Shown piece by piece: positions 39,448 through 48,786 of a stretch of 64,000 nucleotides of DNA (its first letter is position 1; every line of letters begins with the position of its first letter). This DNA comes from Tomitella gaofuii (GTDB lineage: Bacteria; Actinomycetota; Actinomycetes; Mycobacteriales; Mycobacteriaceae). Both the position numbers and the translations under genes were made by a program. The stretch is taken from contig NZ_CP059900.1 of assembly GCF_014126825.1 (NCBI RefSeq), forward strand, positions 3,114,954-3,178,953, in the 5' to 3' direction. The notes under the pieces are model-generated. The model was not told the origin of the DNA. It saw only the letters and a list, made by a program, of their open reading frames with translations, and did no database searches.

Positions 39448-40905
39448 TCAGAACGGATAGCCCGGCTGTGCTCCCCGCGCGGTGATCCACCGGGTCTCGG
39501 TGAACGCGTCGATGTTGGCCTCGCCGCCGAAACGGGATCCGGTGCCCGAGGCCCGGACTCCGCCGAAGGGTGCGACGGCCTCGTCGGAGACGGTCTGGTC
39601 GTTGATGTGCACGATGCCGGTGGGGATCTTCTCGGCGATCTCGAGCCCCCGCATGACATCCGAGGTGAGGATCCCCAGTGACAGCCCGTACTCGGAGTCG
39701 TTCGCCAACGCGATCGCCTCGTCGACCGACGAGAACGCGCGCACCGGGGCCACCGGGCCGAACACCTCCTGCGCGTAGGCCGGGGCATCGTCTCCGACGT
39801 CCGCCAGCACCGTGGGCCGGTAGAACAGTTCCTCGTACGTGCCGCCCGCCGCCAGCCGGGCGCCGCCGTCGACGCTGCCGGTCACCAGTCCGTGGATCTT
39901 GTCGCGCTGCCCGGCGTCGATGATCGGCCCCATCGCCACCTCCCCCGCCGCCGGATCGCCGACGGTCATCCCGTCCGCCTTCGCCGCCAAGCGCTCGACG
40001 TACTCGTCGTAGACCCTCTCGTGCACCAGGTGACGCCCGGTGGTCATGCAGATCTGCCCCTGGTGGAAGAACGAACCCCACGCGGCCGTGGAGATCGCGG
40101 CGTCCAGGTCCGCGTCCGGCAGCACCAGCATCGCCGAGTTGCCCCCGAGCTCGAGATGCGCGCGCTTGAGGTGGCGCGCCGCGGCCTCGCCGACCTTCCG
40201 GCCCGCCGCCGTCGACCCGGTGAAGGAAATGACACGCACGCGCGGGTCCTCCACGATGGCGCCGCCCGTCTGCGCGCCCCCCGGAACCAACGAGAGCACC
40301 CCGGCCGGCAGCCCGGCCTCCTCGAACACCCGCATGATCGACACCCCGGCGCACACCGCGGTGCGCGGGTCGGGCTTGAGCAGGACGGCGTTGCCGAGCG
40401 CGAGCGCCGGCGCCACCGACCGGATCGCGAGGATCAGCGGGGCGTTGAACGGAGCGATCACGCCGACGACCCCCGCCGGCACCCGCTTCGCCATGCTCAG
40501 CCGCGGCTCGGCGCTCTGCAGGATCTGCCCCGCCGGCCGCGAGACCAGCGCGGCGGCCTCGTAGCATTCCTGCGCTGCGACGTCGGTCTCGAAGGCGGCC
40601 TTGCCCGGGATCGAACCCGCCTCGCGGATCAGCCAGTGCTGGACATCCGCGGCATGCTCCGCGAACAGGTCCCCCGCCCTGCGCAACACGGCGGCCCGCT
40701 CGGTGTAGGGCAGCTCCGCCCATGCGCGCTGGGCGTCGGCGCCGGTCGCGGAGGCCGCGGCCACGTCGGCCTCGTCAGCGATCCCGACGCGCTCGAGTAC
40801 CGCACCCGTCGCGGGTTCGACGACGTCGGCCGCGCCGCCGTGCGATGCGGTCCAGCCGCCGATATTGATCGTGCCGGTCCACGCTGCGGGGTCGAGAAGG
40901 GACAT
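39448..40905 (-). CDS. NAD(P)-dependent aldehyde dehydrogenase (benzaldehyde/vanillin dehydrogenase-like)
   Basis: A 485-residue aldehyde dehydrogenase. The nucleotide site includes VISFTGSTAAGRKVGEAAAR, the general base is in AHLELGGNSAMLVLPDADLD and the catalytic Cys in FFHQGQICMTTGRHLV (about 285). YAQEVFGPVAPV and FGGVRASGTGSRFGGE follow. Its sequence is close to the benzaldehyde/vanillin type, fitting an aromatic-aldehyde role next to the ring-cleavage operon. It lies 222 bp downstream of the monooxygenase, with a palindrome in between, so may be separately transcribed. Confidence 0.88.
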   Translation of the reverse strand: MSLLDPAAWTGTINIGGWTASHGGAADVVEPATGAVLERVGIADEADVAAASATGADAQRAWAELPYTERAAVLRRAGDLFAEHAADVQHWLIREAGSIPGKAAFETDVAAQECYEAAALVSRPAGQILQSAEPRLSMAKRVPAGVVGVIAPFNAPLILAIRSVAPALALGNAVLLKPDPRTAVCAGVSIMRVFEEAGLPAGVLSLVPGGAQTGGAIVEDPRVRVISFTGSTAAGRKVGEAAARHLKRAHLELGGNSAMLVLPDADLDAAISTAAWGSFFHQGQICMTTGRHLVHERVYDEYVERLAAKADGMTVGDPAAGEVAMGPIIDAGQRDKIHGLVTGSVDGGARLAAGGTYEELFYRPTVLADVGDDAPAYAQEVFGPVAPVRAFSSVDEAIALANDSEYGLSLGILTSDVMRGLEIAEKIPTGIVHINDQTVSDEAVAPFGGVRASGTGSRFGGEANIDAFTETRWITARGAQPGYPF

Positions 40906-41056
40906 GCCGGCGGCTCCTTCGCTGTGGGAATGATGCTGACGTGTGACGCCGCACCGCCGGTGCTCCGGCGGCGCGCCCTCCCAGTACATCCCCGCCGCAC
41001 CGCCGCCCGCCATCGCGGTCTTCTGCTGAGCGAAAGGAAATGGCTCCCGGGGCGCC

Positions 41057-41110
41057 GACCAAGCGGATTCTGCACGATCCGCGCCGGAAACGTGCAGAAT
41101 CCACTTGGTC
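41057..41110. repeat. 54-bp palindrome, copy 2
   Basis: Arms of 21 bp starting GACCAAGCGGATTCTGCAC and ending CCACTTGGTC, matching at 19 of 21 positions, around a 12-nt centre. It lies 17 nt beyond the monooxygenase stop. Same length and outer arm sequence as copy 1. Confidence 0.85.
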
Positions 41111-41127
41111 GAGGTTGCCGGCCGCCG

Positions 41128-42909
41128 CTACCGCGCGAGCACCGCGGCGAGGGCGTCGGTGAGCGACCGCGCCGCCTCGGCACTGTCGTCCGGTGCCGCC
41201 GCGACGCGCCACGCCACATGCCCGTCGGGCCGGACCAGCAGCACCCCGTCCTCGTCGACCTCGCGCAGCCGTGCCCACGCGCCGTAGGCGTCCCGCATCC
41301 CGGACGCGCCGATGCGCAGTGTCCGCACCGGCAGGCCCAGCTTCTCCGATGCGGCCTCGGCCGCCGCCTCCCACGCACCGCCGGACAGCCCGGTCACCAC
41401 CGTGAACGCGCCCTTGCCCACCAGGTCCAGCGTGGACACGCGGGTGCCGTCGTCGCCGACGAGCCAGGCATGCGGGATCTTCGCCCCCGGGCGGGTAGTG
41501 GGCCGCGCGTAAAGCTCCGCGTCGCGGGCGAAGACCTCGGGGCCGCTCTCCTCGTCGCGCAGCACCGCGCCCGAGGCGTACCGCTGGTTCATCTCGACGC
41601 CGTGCGCGTTGAACTCGTAGTTCTTCAGCGCGATCGCGTCCTCGAGCGCCGCACGCCGCCGCGCACCCTCGCGCGTCCCGGCCCGGCAGGCGGCCAGCCC
41701 CGCCTCGATGCCCTCCTCGTCTCCACCGCCGGCGATGCCGAGGGCCTCGAAGATCGGCCCGAACTGGTCGCGGCTCAGGTTCGCCCGGTCCACGATCTGC
41801 TTGCCCACCGGCGCCCTCTCGGCGGTGTAGCTGTCCAGCAGCCCGGGCCCCGCCTCGCCGCGGAGGACTGCCGCGAGCTTCCAGGCCAGGTTGAACGCGT
41901 CCTGGATCGACGTGTTCGATCCGAGCCCGTTCGACGGCGGATGCCGGTGCACCGCGTCCCCCGCGCAGAAGACCCGGCCCGCGGAGTACTCGGTGGCGTA
42001 GCTGTGGTTGACCTCCCACAGCGACTTCGAATCGATCCGCACGTCCAGGTCCGGGTCGCCCAGCAGGTCCAGCACGATGCGCCGCGCCTCCTCGACGGTC
42101 AGTTCCGGCCGCTCGCCCTCGATGTCGTAACCCCAGGTGAGCAGCCACTCGTTCCACGGCCGGACCATGCGGATCAGCCCCATGCCGATCCCGCCCTTGT
42201 CGGCGCCGGGGCGCATCGCCCAGTACAGGACGCTGGGCCGGTGCGCGGCGTACTGCGACAGGTCCGCGGTGAAGCAGATGTTCATGCTGCCGCCGACGCC
42301 GCTGCGGCCGGCGATGGGCAGGCCCGCCTGCTCGGCGACGATGCTGCGCGCACCGTCCGCGCCGATCAGGTATTTCGCGCGCACGGTGAACTCGTCGCCG
42401 CGCAGCCTGTCGCGCAGGGTGGCGGTGACTCCGTCGGCATCCTGAGTGAAGGACAGGAACTCGGTGTCGAACCGGCACTTGGCCCCGCGCTTGGCGGCGT
42501 TGGTGACGAGGATCGGCTCCATGTAGGTCTGCGGCAGGTCGATCATCGGGCAGGGGCTGGCGTCCGCGTACTCGGACAGGCTCGCCGGCCCCGACCCCCA
42601 GGTGCTGATCCGGCCGATCTCCTCGCCGGCGAGCGAGGTGCACAGCACCGTGTCGCCCATCAAGTCCTGCGGCGTGCCCTCGGCCAGGGCCTGGCCTTCC
42701 ACGCTCAGGTCCCGCAACACTTCCAGGGTGCGCTGATTGGTGATGTGGGCGCGCGGCGTGTTGGCCACCCAGCCGTACTTGTTGACCATCATCGCGTCGA
42801 TGCCGTAGGTGGCGAGCAGCAGCGCGGCCGAGGCGCCGGCGGGGCCGCTGCCGATGATGAGCACGTCGGTGTCGAATCCGGTGCCGCGTGCGGGATCGTT
42901 GGTGTTCAT
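41128..42909 (-). CDS. FAD-dependent aromatic monooxygenase (TfdB/phenol hydroxylase-like)
   Basis: A 593-residue flavoprotein hydroxylase. FAD motif DVLIIGSGPAGASAALLLAT at the start, DG motif KYLIGADGARSIVAEQAG, and GRVFCAGDAVHRHPPSNGLG plus SIQDAFNLAWKLAAVL, followed by a thioredoxin-like C-terminal domain with a GTRVSTLDLVGKGAFTVV segment. Homologues hydroxylate chlorophenols, phenol or resorcinol. Placed directly after hydroxyquinol dioxygenase and maleylacetate reductase, it most likely makes hydroxyquinol from resorcinol or a similar phenol. The exact substrate is inferred. Confidence 0.87.
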   Translation of the reverse strand: MNTNDPARGTGFDTDVLIIGSGPAGASAALLLATYGIDAMMVNKYGWVANTPRAHITNQRTLEVLRDLSVEGQALAEGTPQDLMGDTVLCTSLAGEEIGRISTWGSGPASLSEYADASPCPMIDLPQTYMEPILVTNAAKRGAKCRFDTEFLSFTQDADGVTATLRDRLRGDEFTVRAKYLIGADGARSIVAEQAGLPIAGRSGVGGSMNICFTADLSQYAAHRPSVLYWAMRPGADKGGIGMGLIRMVRPWNEWLLTWGYDIEGERPELTVEEARRIVLDLLGDPDLDVRIDSKSLWEVNHSYATEYSAGRVFCAGDAVHRHPPSNGLGSNTSIQDAFNLAWKLAAVLRGEAGPGLLDSYTAERAPVGKQIVDRANLSRDQFGPIFEALGIAGGGDEEGIEAGLAACRAGTREGARRRAALEDAIALKNYEFNAHGVEMNQRYASGAVLRDEESGPEVFARDAELYARPTTRPGAKIPHAWLVGDDGTRVSTLDLVGKGAFTVVTGLSGGAWEAAAEAASEKLGLPVRTLRIGASGMRDAYGAWARLREVDEDGVLLVRPDGHVAWRVAAAPDDSAEAARSLTDALAAVLAR

Positions 42910-42979
42910 CGCGTGTCTCCAGGTGTCGGGCGGAAGAGCGGGGAGGTTCGGGACGGCCGGGGCCGCGGGTGTGCGCAGT

Positions 42980-43906
42980 TCACATCCCCTCCGGGGCCAG
43001 GACGATGTCGAACCGGCTGCGCGCCCACGTGCGCCCGGCAAGGTCGCGCCCGTCGGGGGCCGGGGCGCCGGGCGCCTGCGGCTCGAACTTCTTGACCAGC
43101 GAGTCTTTGATGCCGAAGACCGCGTCGCCGATGGGCAGCTGCGGGTCGTCGGCGTCGAAGATGTGGGTGACCAGGGTCCGCAGACCCGGGGCGGTGACCA
43201 TGAAGTGCAGGTGCGCCGGCCGGACCGGCGAGCGGCCCGTCGCCGCCAGCAGCCGACCCACGGGGCCGTCATGCGGGATCGGGTACGGCGTGGGCGTGAG
43301 CCCCCAGAAGCGGAAGCCGCCGTCGGCGTCCGTCTCCATCCAGGCGCGGCCGGCCACCCGGCCGTCGGTGTACTGCGCGTCGTAGAAGCCGTCGTCGTCG
43401 GCCTCCCACACCTCCACCCGCGCGCCGCGCACCGGGTTGCCGTCGGTGTCGCGCACGGTGCCCTCCACCCAGCACGGCTGCCCGGAGGCGCCGCCGGACA
43501 CGTCCCCGCCGAGCTCGATGCGCGGCGCGTCCTCGGCGAAGAACGGCCCGAACACCGTCGACTCGGTGGCGTCGCCGTAGGTGGGGTTGTTGACGGCGAT
43601 CATCTGCATCGACGCGCCCAGCACGTCGGAGGCCAGGATGAACTCCTGACGCTTGTCGTCGGTGATGTCGCCGGCGTCGGTGAGGAACCGGATCGCCGCG
43701 TTCCACTCGTCCTCGGTGAGCCGCACCTCGCGGATGTAGGCGTGCAGGTGCCGCACCAGACCCGCCATGAGTTCGGCCAGGCGGGTGTCGGTGCACCCGT
43801 CGAACGAGGCGAGGACGCGGTCGGTCACGTCCTGCTCGGCAGCGGCCTGCGCGGAGGACGTGTGCGCGGCGAGGGTTCCGGTTGCGGCTTCATCTGTGGC
43901 GGTCAT
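42980..43906 (-). CDS. Hydroxyquinol 1,2-dioxygenase (intradiol)
   Basis: A 308-residue intradiol ring-cleavage enzyme with the catechol-dioxygenase N-terminal helical domain ([20 protein letters not shown]). The iron site includes Tyr in [12 protein letters not shown] and the [13 protein letters not shown] His ligands. The pattern [20 protein letters not shown] fits hydroxyquinol rather than catechol dioxygenases. Adjacent maleylacetate reductase supports this, since maleylacetate is the product. ATG 43906 has AAGGAAG ahead. A catechol 1,2-dioxygenase is the alternative. Confidence 0.88.
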   Translation of the reverse strand: MTATDEAATGTLAAHTSSAQAAAEQDVTDRVLASFDGCTDTRLAELMAGLVRHLHAYIREVRLTEDEWNAAIRFLTDAGDITDDKRQEFILASDVLGASMQMIAVNNPTYGDATESTVFGPFFAEDAPRIELGGDVSGGASGQPCWVEGTVRDTDGNPVRGARVEVWEADDDGFYDAQYTDGRVAGRAWMETDADGGFRFWGLTPTPYPIPHDGPVGRLLAATGRSPVRPAHLHFMVTAPGLRTLVTHIFDADDPQLPIGDAVFGIKDSLVKKFEPQAPGAPAPDGRDLAGRTWARSRFDIVLAPEGM

Positions 43907-44013
43907 GGGAATGCTTCCTTCATCGGCGGTGGTGTCGTCAGGGGTGGTCGGGCGCGGGTTGATCAGTCGTGGGGCGCGGCGGCCGGTTCCGTTCGTCGTC
44001 CGCATGCGGCCGC

Positions 44014-45102
44014 TCACAGACCCCACGCCGCGCGGTCGCCGTTCTGCGCCGCGGTGAGCAGCCCGACGAGTTGTCGCTCGGCGGCGGGCCGCGGATTGGA
44101 GTCCGGGACGACGGCGGCCACCAGGCGCGCGGCCGCGGGGATGTCGGCGGCCGCCATGCCGTGGTCGGCGAGCGCGCTGGGCGCGTCCACCGCGTCGTAC
44201 AGCGCGGCGAGCCCCGACATCGCCGAGTCGGAGCCGAACGCCTCCGCGAGCCGCCGTTGCGCCGCCGGCGCGGCGGGCCCGTTGAACGCGAGCACGTGCG
44301 GCAGGACGACGGCGTGGGTCTCGGCGTGCGGCAGGTCGTAGGCGCCGCCGAGCACGTGGCAGATCTTGTGGTGCAGCCCCGAGCCCGCCGACGCGAACGC
44401 GACCGCCGCCAGGTACGCGCCGTACAGCACCTGCTCGCGGCCCGCGTCGGCATCCGGATCCCGGTGCAGCAGCGGCAGTCCGGCCGACAGCGCGCGGGCG
44501 CCCTCGGCCGCGAGGGCGCCGTTGATCGGGTCCGCGCGCGGCGCCCACAGCGAGTCCACGCAGTGTGCGAGGGCGTTGAGCCCGCTGGCCACTGCCATGG
44601 CGGGCGGGAGCGACGCCGTCAGCTCCGCGTCGTAGACGATCGACGCCGGCAGCACCGCGTCGTCGACGCCCGTCGTCTTGCGCCCGTCCTCGGTCATCCC
44701 CCACACGTTCGTCGCCTCGGAGCCGGCGAACGTGGTGGGCACGGCGATGATCGGCAGGCCCGTCGTCAGCGCGACCGCCTTGGCGAGCCCCGTCGTCGAC
44801 CCGCCGCCGACGGCCACCACCACGTCGGCCTCCGCCGCGGCGGCGGCCGCGCGGGCGCGCTCCGCCACGTCCACGGGCACGTGCATGGCCACATCGCCGT
44901 GCCATGACAGCCGTTCGACCCCCGCCGACTCCTCCAGCCCGCCGACCACCTGCTCGGCCATGGCGCGTTCGCGGTCGCCGGCGAGAATCAGGGGCCTGCG
45001 CGCACCGAGGCGGGCCAGCTCGCCGGCAAGGCCTTCGCGCGCAAGTCCGGCGCCGAACAGCACCCGCTGGCCCAGGGTCACATGCGTGAACTCCACCGTC
45101 AC
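44014..45102 (-). CDS. Maleylacetate reductase
   Basis: A 362-residue iron-alcohol-dehydrogenase-type enzyme reducing maleylacetate to 3-oxoadipate. It shows [18 protein letters not shown] for the dinucleotide site, [20 protein letters not shown], and [20 protein letters not shown] followed by [14 protein letters not shown], the maleylacetate reductase version of the metal region. GTG 45102 overlaps the upstream hydrolase stop (GTGA). Confidence 0.93.
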   Translation of the reverse strand: MTVEFTHVTLGQRVLFGAGLAREGLAGELARLGARRPLILAGDRERAMAEQVVGGLEESAGVERLSWHGDVAMHVPVDVAERARAAAAAAEADVVVAVGGGSTTGLAKAVALTTGLPIIAVPTTFAGSEATNVWGMTEDGRKTTGVDDAVLPASIVYDAELTASLPPAMAVASGLNALAHCVDSLWAPRADPINGALAAEGARALSAGLPLLHRDPDADAGREQVLYGAYLAAVAFASAGSGLHHKICHVLGGAYDLPHAETHAVVLPHVLAFNGPAAPAAQRRLAEAFGSDSAMSGLAALYDAVDAPSALADHGMAAADIPAAARLVAAVVPDSNPRPAAERQLVGLLTAAQNGDRAAWGL

Positions 45103-46181
45103 GCACCCCCGTCCGCGCGGGGCCGGCCGATGCCGAAGTGCATCAGGTCCTCTCCCACCACGAGATTGCCGGTGAAGTCCTGCTGCGCGCGCTCCCACAC
45201 CGACCGCGGCGCATTGCCCGGCACCAGGTGGGTGAGCACCAGCGTGTCCACGCCCGCCTTCTCCGCCTGCACGCCCACCTGCTCCGCCGAGGTGTGCGCG
45301 GCGAGCATGTGCTGCAGCAGGTGCGCGTCGGGGCGCGGCGAGCCGGGACCCAGCAGCGAATCCGCCCAGTCCAGATCGATGCACTCGTGCAGCAGCAGGT
45401 CCGCCCCCTCGGCGAGGCGCACCAGGTTGGTGCACACGCCCGTGTCTCCGGAGACCACGATCGCGCCGTCGTCGGTGTCGAAGCGGAACGCGTAGGCGGG
45501 GAACACCGGGCGGTGATCCACCAGGATGGCGCTGACTCGCACGTTCTCGTCCTCGTAGACGGTGAACGGCTCCATGTCCGGGGAGGGGTCGCGGTTCGGG
45601 TCGTCGCCGACGCCGTCGGGCAGGACGATGTCGGACACCTCGAAGATCTCGCGCAGGTCCTGTTTGGCGTTGTCGCGCATGCGGTCGTTGATGTCGGTGG
45701 CGTAGGCGGCCAGCAGCTTGCCCGTCGACTCGACGATCCCCGGCGTCGGCGATTCCGGGCAGAACACCTCCGGCGGCGTATCGCGCTCGCCGAAGATCGG
45801 CGGCAGCATGCCGCGGTCGCCGGGGCCGATGATCCGGATCGGCTGCCGCAGCCCGTTGGAACCGTTGTGCCAGGCCAGCACCAGCAGGTTGGGGTAGTCC
45901 ACCGTGTGGTCGGAGTGGTGGTGGGTGATGAACACGGCGCGCAGGTTGTCGATGCCGTGCTCGAAGCCGTCCGGCCCCAGCCCGGCACGCCGGTACTGCG
46001 GGCCCCAGCCCTCGCCGCAGTCGATCAGGTACACCGCGTCCCCCACCTTGATCGCGGTGGAGATGCCGGTGCGGTCCGAGCCGTCCCACCAGGGCGGCCC
46101 GCCGGCAGTGCCCAGCAGCGACACCCGGGTGCGGTAGGCGCGGGCCTGGTCGAGGGTCAGCGGTTCATGAGTGGTGCGCAT
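45099..46181 (-). CDS. Metallo-beta-lactamase-fold hydrolase of the hydroxyquinol operon
   Basis: A 360-residue MBL-fold protein of the RNase Z/arylsulfatase-like group. Zinc motifs: [16 protein letters not shown] (HxHxDH, about 85-95), [18 protein letters not shown] (Asp ligand) and [10 protein letters not shown] (His). The start reads [20 protein letters not shown]. There is no signal peptide. Being translationally coupled to maleylacetate reductase and following the importer genes, it probably acts on the imported substrate, for example by opening an ester or lactone. No such step is part of the known resorcinol pathways I can recall. Confidence 0.85.
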   Translation of the reverse strand: MRTTHEPLTLDQARAYRTRVSLLGTAGGPPWWDGSDRTGISTAIKVGDAVYLIDCGEGWGPQYRRAGLGPDGFEHGIDNLRAVFITHHHSDHTVDYPNLLVLAWHNGSNGLRQPIRIIGPGDRGMLPPIFGERDTPPEVFCPESPTPGIVESTGKLLAAYATDINDRMRDNAKQDLREIFEVSDIVLPDGVGDDPNRDPSPDMEPFTVYEDENVRVSAILVDHRPVFPAYAFRFDTDDGAIVVSGDTGVCTNLVRLAEGADLLLHECIDLDWADSLLGPGSPRPDAHLLQHMLAAHTSAEQVGVQAEKAGVDTLVLTHLVPGNAPRSVWERAQQDFTGNLVVGEDLMHFGIGRPRADGGA

Positions 46182-46236
46182 CGGAAGTGCAGTCCTTGCC
46201 TTGCGGGGATACGGGTCTGAGGTGCGGCGGGCCGGC

Positions 46237-47097
46237 TCACCGGGCGGCGACCGCGTGCGAAGTCGCGTCCTGGATGAGCCGGAACACCTCGAGGCGCAGG
46301 CGCGCGTACTCGGGCAGCGCCTTGGTCTCGGCCTGGTCGCGCGGGGCCGGCAGGTCCACAACGATGTCGCGGGTCACCGTCGTCGGCGCCCCGGACAGGA
46401 CGATCACCCGGTCGCCCAGGTACACGGCCTCGTCGATGTCGTGGGTGACGAAGACGATCGTCGTGTCGAAGTCGCGGCGCACCTTGAGTACGAGGTCCTC
46501 GAGCTCGATGCGCGTCTGAGCGTCCACGGCAGCGAAGGGTTCGTCCATCAGCAGCACGTCCGGCCGGTAGGCGAGGCCGCGGGCGATGGCGGCGCGCTGC
46601 TGCATGCCGCCGGACATCTGCCACGGGTACAGGTCGCCCTTGCCGCCGAGCCCCACCGATGCGAGGACCTGGTCGATCATCGGGCCACGCTCGGCGCGCG
46701 GGAACTTGTTGCGCATGGGCAGCTCGATGTTCGCCCGCACCGTCATCCACGGCAGCAGCGAGCGGCTGTAGTCCTGGAACACCACGGCGAGCTTCGCCGG
46801 CGGCTCGGTGACCTCGGTGCCCTCGAGCACCACCCGTCCCGCCGTGGGCGCCAGCAGCCCGGCGACGCAGCGCAGCAGCGTGGTCTTGCCGGAGCCGGAC
46901 GGCCCGACGATGCACACGAACTCGCCGCGGCGGATCGACACGTCGATCGAAGCGAGGATCCGGGCGGCCGACGCGCCGGTGCCGTAGGTCTTCTGCAGAT
47001 CGTCGAGCTCGAGCACGACGTCGGTCCGGCCGCCGGGGCCGGGATGCGCAGGGGTACTGACGTCCGGGGTACGGATGTCCGGGGTTGCCTGTGTCAT
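46237..47097 (-). CDS. ABC importer ATP-binding protein (SsuB/TauB type)
   Basis: A 286-residue ATPase. Walker A VGPSGSGKTTLLRCVAGLLA, Q-loop VVFQDYSRSLLPWMTV, signature MSGGMQQRAAIARGLA, Walker B DVLLMDEPFAAVDA and H-loop FVTHDIDEAVYLGD. It energises the two permeases encoded upstream in the operon. Substrate is inferred from context to be an aromatic compound. Confidence 0.92.
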   Translation of the reverse strand: MTQATPDIRTPDVSTPAHPGPGGRTDVVLELDDLQKTYGTGASAARILASIDVSIRRGEFVCIVGPSGSGKTTLLRCVAGLLAPTAGRVVLEGTEVTEPPAKLAVVFQDYSRSLLPWMTVRANIELPMRNKFPRAERGPMIDQVLASVGLGGKGDLYPWQMSGGMQQRAAIARGLAYRPDVLLMDEPFAAVDAQTRIELEDLVLKVRRDFDTTIVFVTHDIDEAVYLGDRVIVLSGAPTTVTRDIVVDLPAPRDQAETKALPEYARLRLEVFRLIQDATSHAVAAR

Positions 47098-47101
47098 GTG
47101 T

Positions 47102-47938
47102 CTACTCGCTTCCGGTCGCATTGCGGCGCCCCTCCTGCCAACGCAGGACCCGGCGCTCGAATCGGATGAACAGCAGGTTGGCGACGTACCCGAGCAGCCC
47201 GAGCACGATCGTGCCCGCCCAGGTGTCGGTGACTTCGAAGGTCTGCTGGGAGTTGAGGACGTAGAAGCCGATGCCGCTCGTCGAGGCCACCATCTCGGAG
47301 ACGACGATGAGGATGATCGACATCTGCAGCGTCGTGCGCAGCCCGCCGAAGATCTGCGGCGCCGCGCCCGGCAGGATCACGTACCGGATGCGCTGCACGG
47401 GCGTCAGCCGGTAGGAGCGGGCCATGTCGGTGAGCTCGGATCCCACACCCCGCACGCCGTCGATGGTGGCGAGCAGGGTCGGCCACACCGCGCCGAGCAC
47501 GATGATGGCCACGTTCATCGTGGCGCCGATTCCGAACAGCAGCAGCCCGATCGGCAGCAGCACCGGCGGCGGCAGCGACCGCAGGAACTGGATCACCGGC
47601 TCCGTGGCGGCGCGCAGCACCGGTGACAGTCCGATCACCAGGCCCACGGCCACGCCCAGGACCGCAGCGATGGCGAATCCGATGAGGAACTTCACGACGC
47701 TGGGCGCCGCGTCCTGCATCAGGTGCGGACCGAGCCAGTCGGCGCGCAGGTTCTCCACGATCGCCTGCAGCGACGGGAAGTACAGCGAGTCGGTGCCGGC
47801 GGTGGCGAACCACCAGACGGCGACGATCGTCACCGGCAGCCAGGCGCGCAGCGCGAACAGCTTCGCAGCGGACACCAGGCGCGCGGTTCCGGCGGTGCGG
47901 GACGCGCCGGCACGTGTCCCCTCGGCGAGCGCGGTCAT
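47102..47938 (-). CDS. ABC importer permease (SsuC/TauC type), second
   Basis: A 278-residue integral membrane protein of the BPD-type family with about six helices and the EAA-like cytoplasmic loop ELTDMARSYRLTPVQRIRYV. Its ATG overlaps the first permease stop by 1 nt; the two permeases are related and probably form a heterodimer. Confidence 0.9.
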   Translation of the reverse strand: MTALAEGTRAGASRTAGTARLVSAAKLFALRAWLPVTIVAVWWFATAGTDSLYFPSLQAIVENLRADWLGPHLMQDAAPSVVKFLIGFAIAAVLGVAVGLVIGLSPVLRAATEPVIQFLRSLPPPVLLPIGLLLFGIGATMNVAIIVLGAVWPTLLATIDGVRGVGSELTDMARSYRLTPVQRIRYVILPGAAPQIFGGLRTTLQMSIILIVVSEMVASTSGIGFYVLNSQQTFEVTDTWAGTIVLGLLGYVANLLFIRFERRVLRWQEGRRNATGSE

Positions 47939-48786
47939 CAGCGGGCCTCCCTGTGGTGGGACGGATGCCAGAACAGCAGGGGCCGTTCGGCACAGCGGAA
48001 AAGTGCATTCACGGCGAGGCCCAGCAGCCCTGTCGCGATGATCAGCGCGTACATCCGCGGCAGCGCGTTGGCCGACTGCGCCAGAGTGATCTGCTGTCCC
48101 AGGCCGGCGGCGCCACCGATCATCTCGACCACGACGGCGATGATGATGGCGATCGATGCGGACACCCGCAGGCCCGTCATGCCGAACGGGAGGATCGAGG
48201 GCACCACGATCCTGCTGGTGGTCTTCCACCAGCCGAGCCGATAGCTGCGGGCCATCTCCAGTGCCACGCCGTCGATCTCGCGGACCCCGTAGACCACCTG
48301 GGTGAGCAGCGGCCACACCGAGCCGAGCGCCACCAGGTAGAGCTTCATCTCCGGCGACGGCCCCCACAGCAACAGGCCCAGCGGGATGAGCGCGACGGGC
48401 GGGATGGGCTTGAGGAACTCGACGAGGAACCAGGTGGACTCGCCGATCCACCGGACGCGGCCGATGAGCAGCGCCGCCGGAACGGCGAGGACGACGATGA
48501 CCGCCATCCCCAGCAGGGCCACCGACACCGTGTCCCACATGGCCGACCAGAACTCCGACGACGCGAGCTCGCCCGTCCCCGCCTCGATCACGCTCGCCGC
48601 CGACGGGATCGATGCCCCGGGCAGGACGCCGGTGGCGGACAGCAGCTGCCAGGCCGCGAGGATGCCGAGCACCGTGGCCGCGCCGATCCAGTTCCTCCCC
48701 GGCATCAGGCGGGTCGCGGTGCCCCGTGTCCGCGACCGTCGGGGCGCCGCCACGGCCGGCCGCAACGTTTCCGCCGCGGTGCTCAC
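47938..48786 (-). CDS. ABC importer permease (SsuC/TauC type), first
   Basis: A 282-residue membrane protein with an Arg-rich N-terminus, about six helices and the EAA loop GVALEMARSYRLGWWKTTSR. The GTG start at 48786 overlaps the binding-protein stop (GTGA). An internal Met (MPGRNWIG) would give a shorter form lacking the N-terminal tail. Confidence 0.9.
   Translation of the reverse strand: MSTAAETLRPAVAAPRRSRTRGTATRLMPGRNWIGAATVLGILAAWQLLSATGVLPGASIPSAASVIEAGTGELASSEFWSAMWDTVSVALLGMAVIVVLAVPAALLIGRVRWIGESTWFLVEFLKPIPPVALIPLGLLLWGPSPEMKLYLVALGSVWPLLTQVVYGVREIDGVALEMARSYRLGWWKTTSRIVVPSILPFGMTGLRVSASIAIIIAVVVEMIGGAAGLGQQITLAQSANALPRMYALIIATGLLGLAVNALFRCAERPLLFWHPSHHREAR

Noticed and set aside
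39892-43095. Long plus-strand open frame (1067 codons) over the aldehyde dehydrogenase and monooxygenase genes
   Set aside because: Antisense to two well-supported enzymes, composition typical of a shadow frame.
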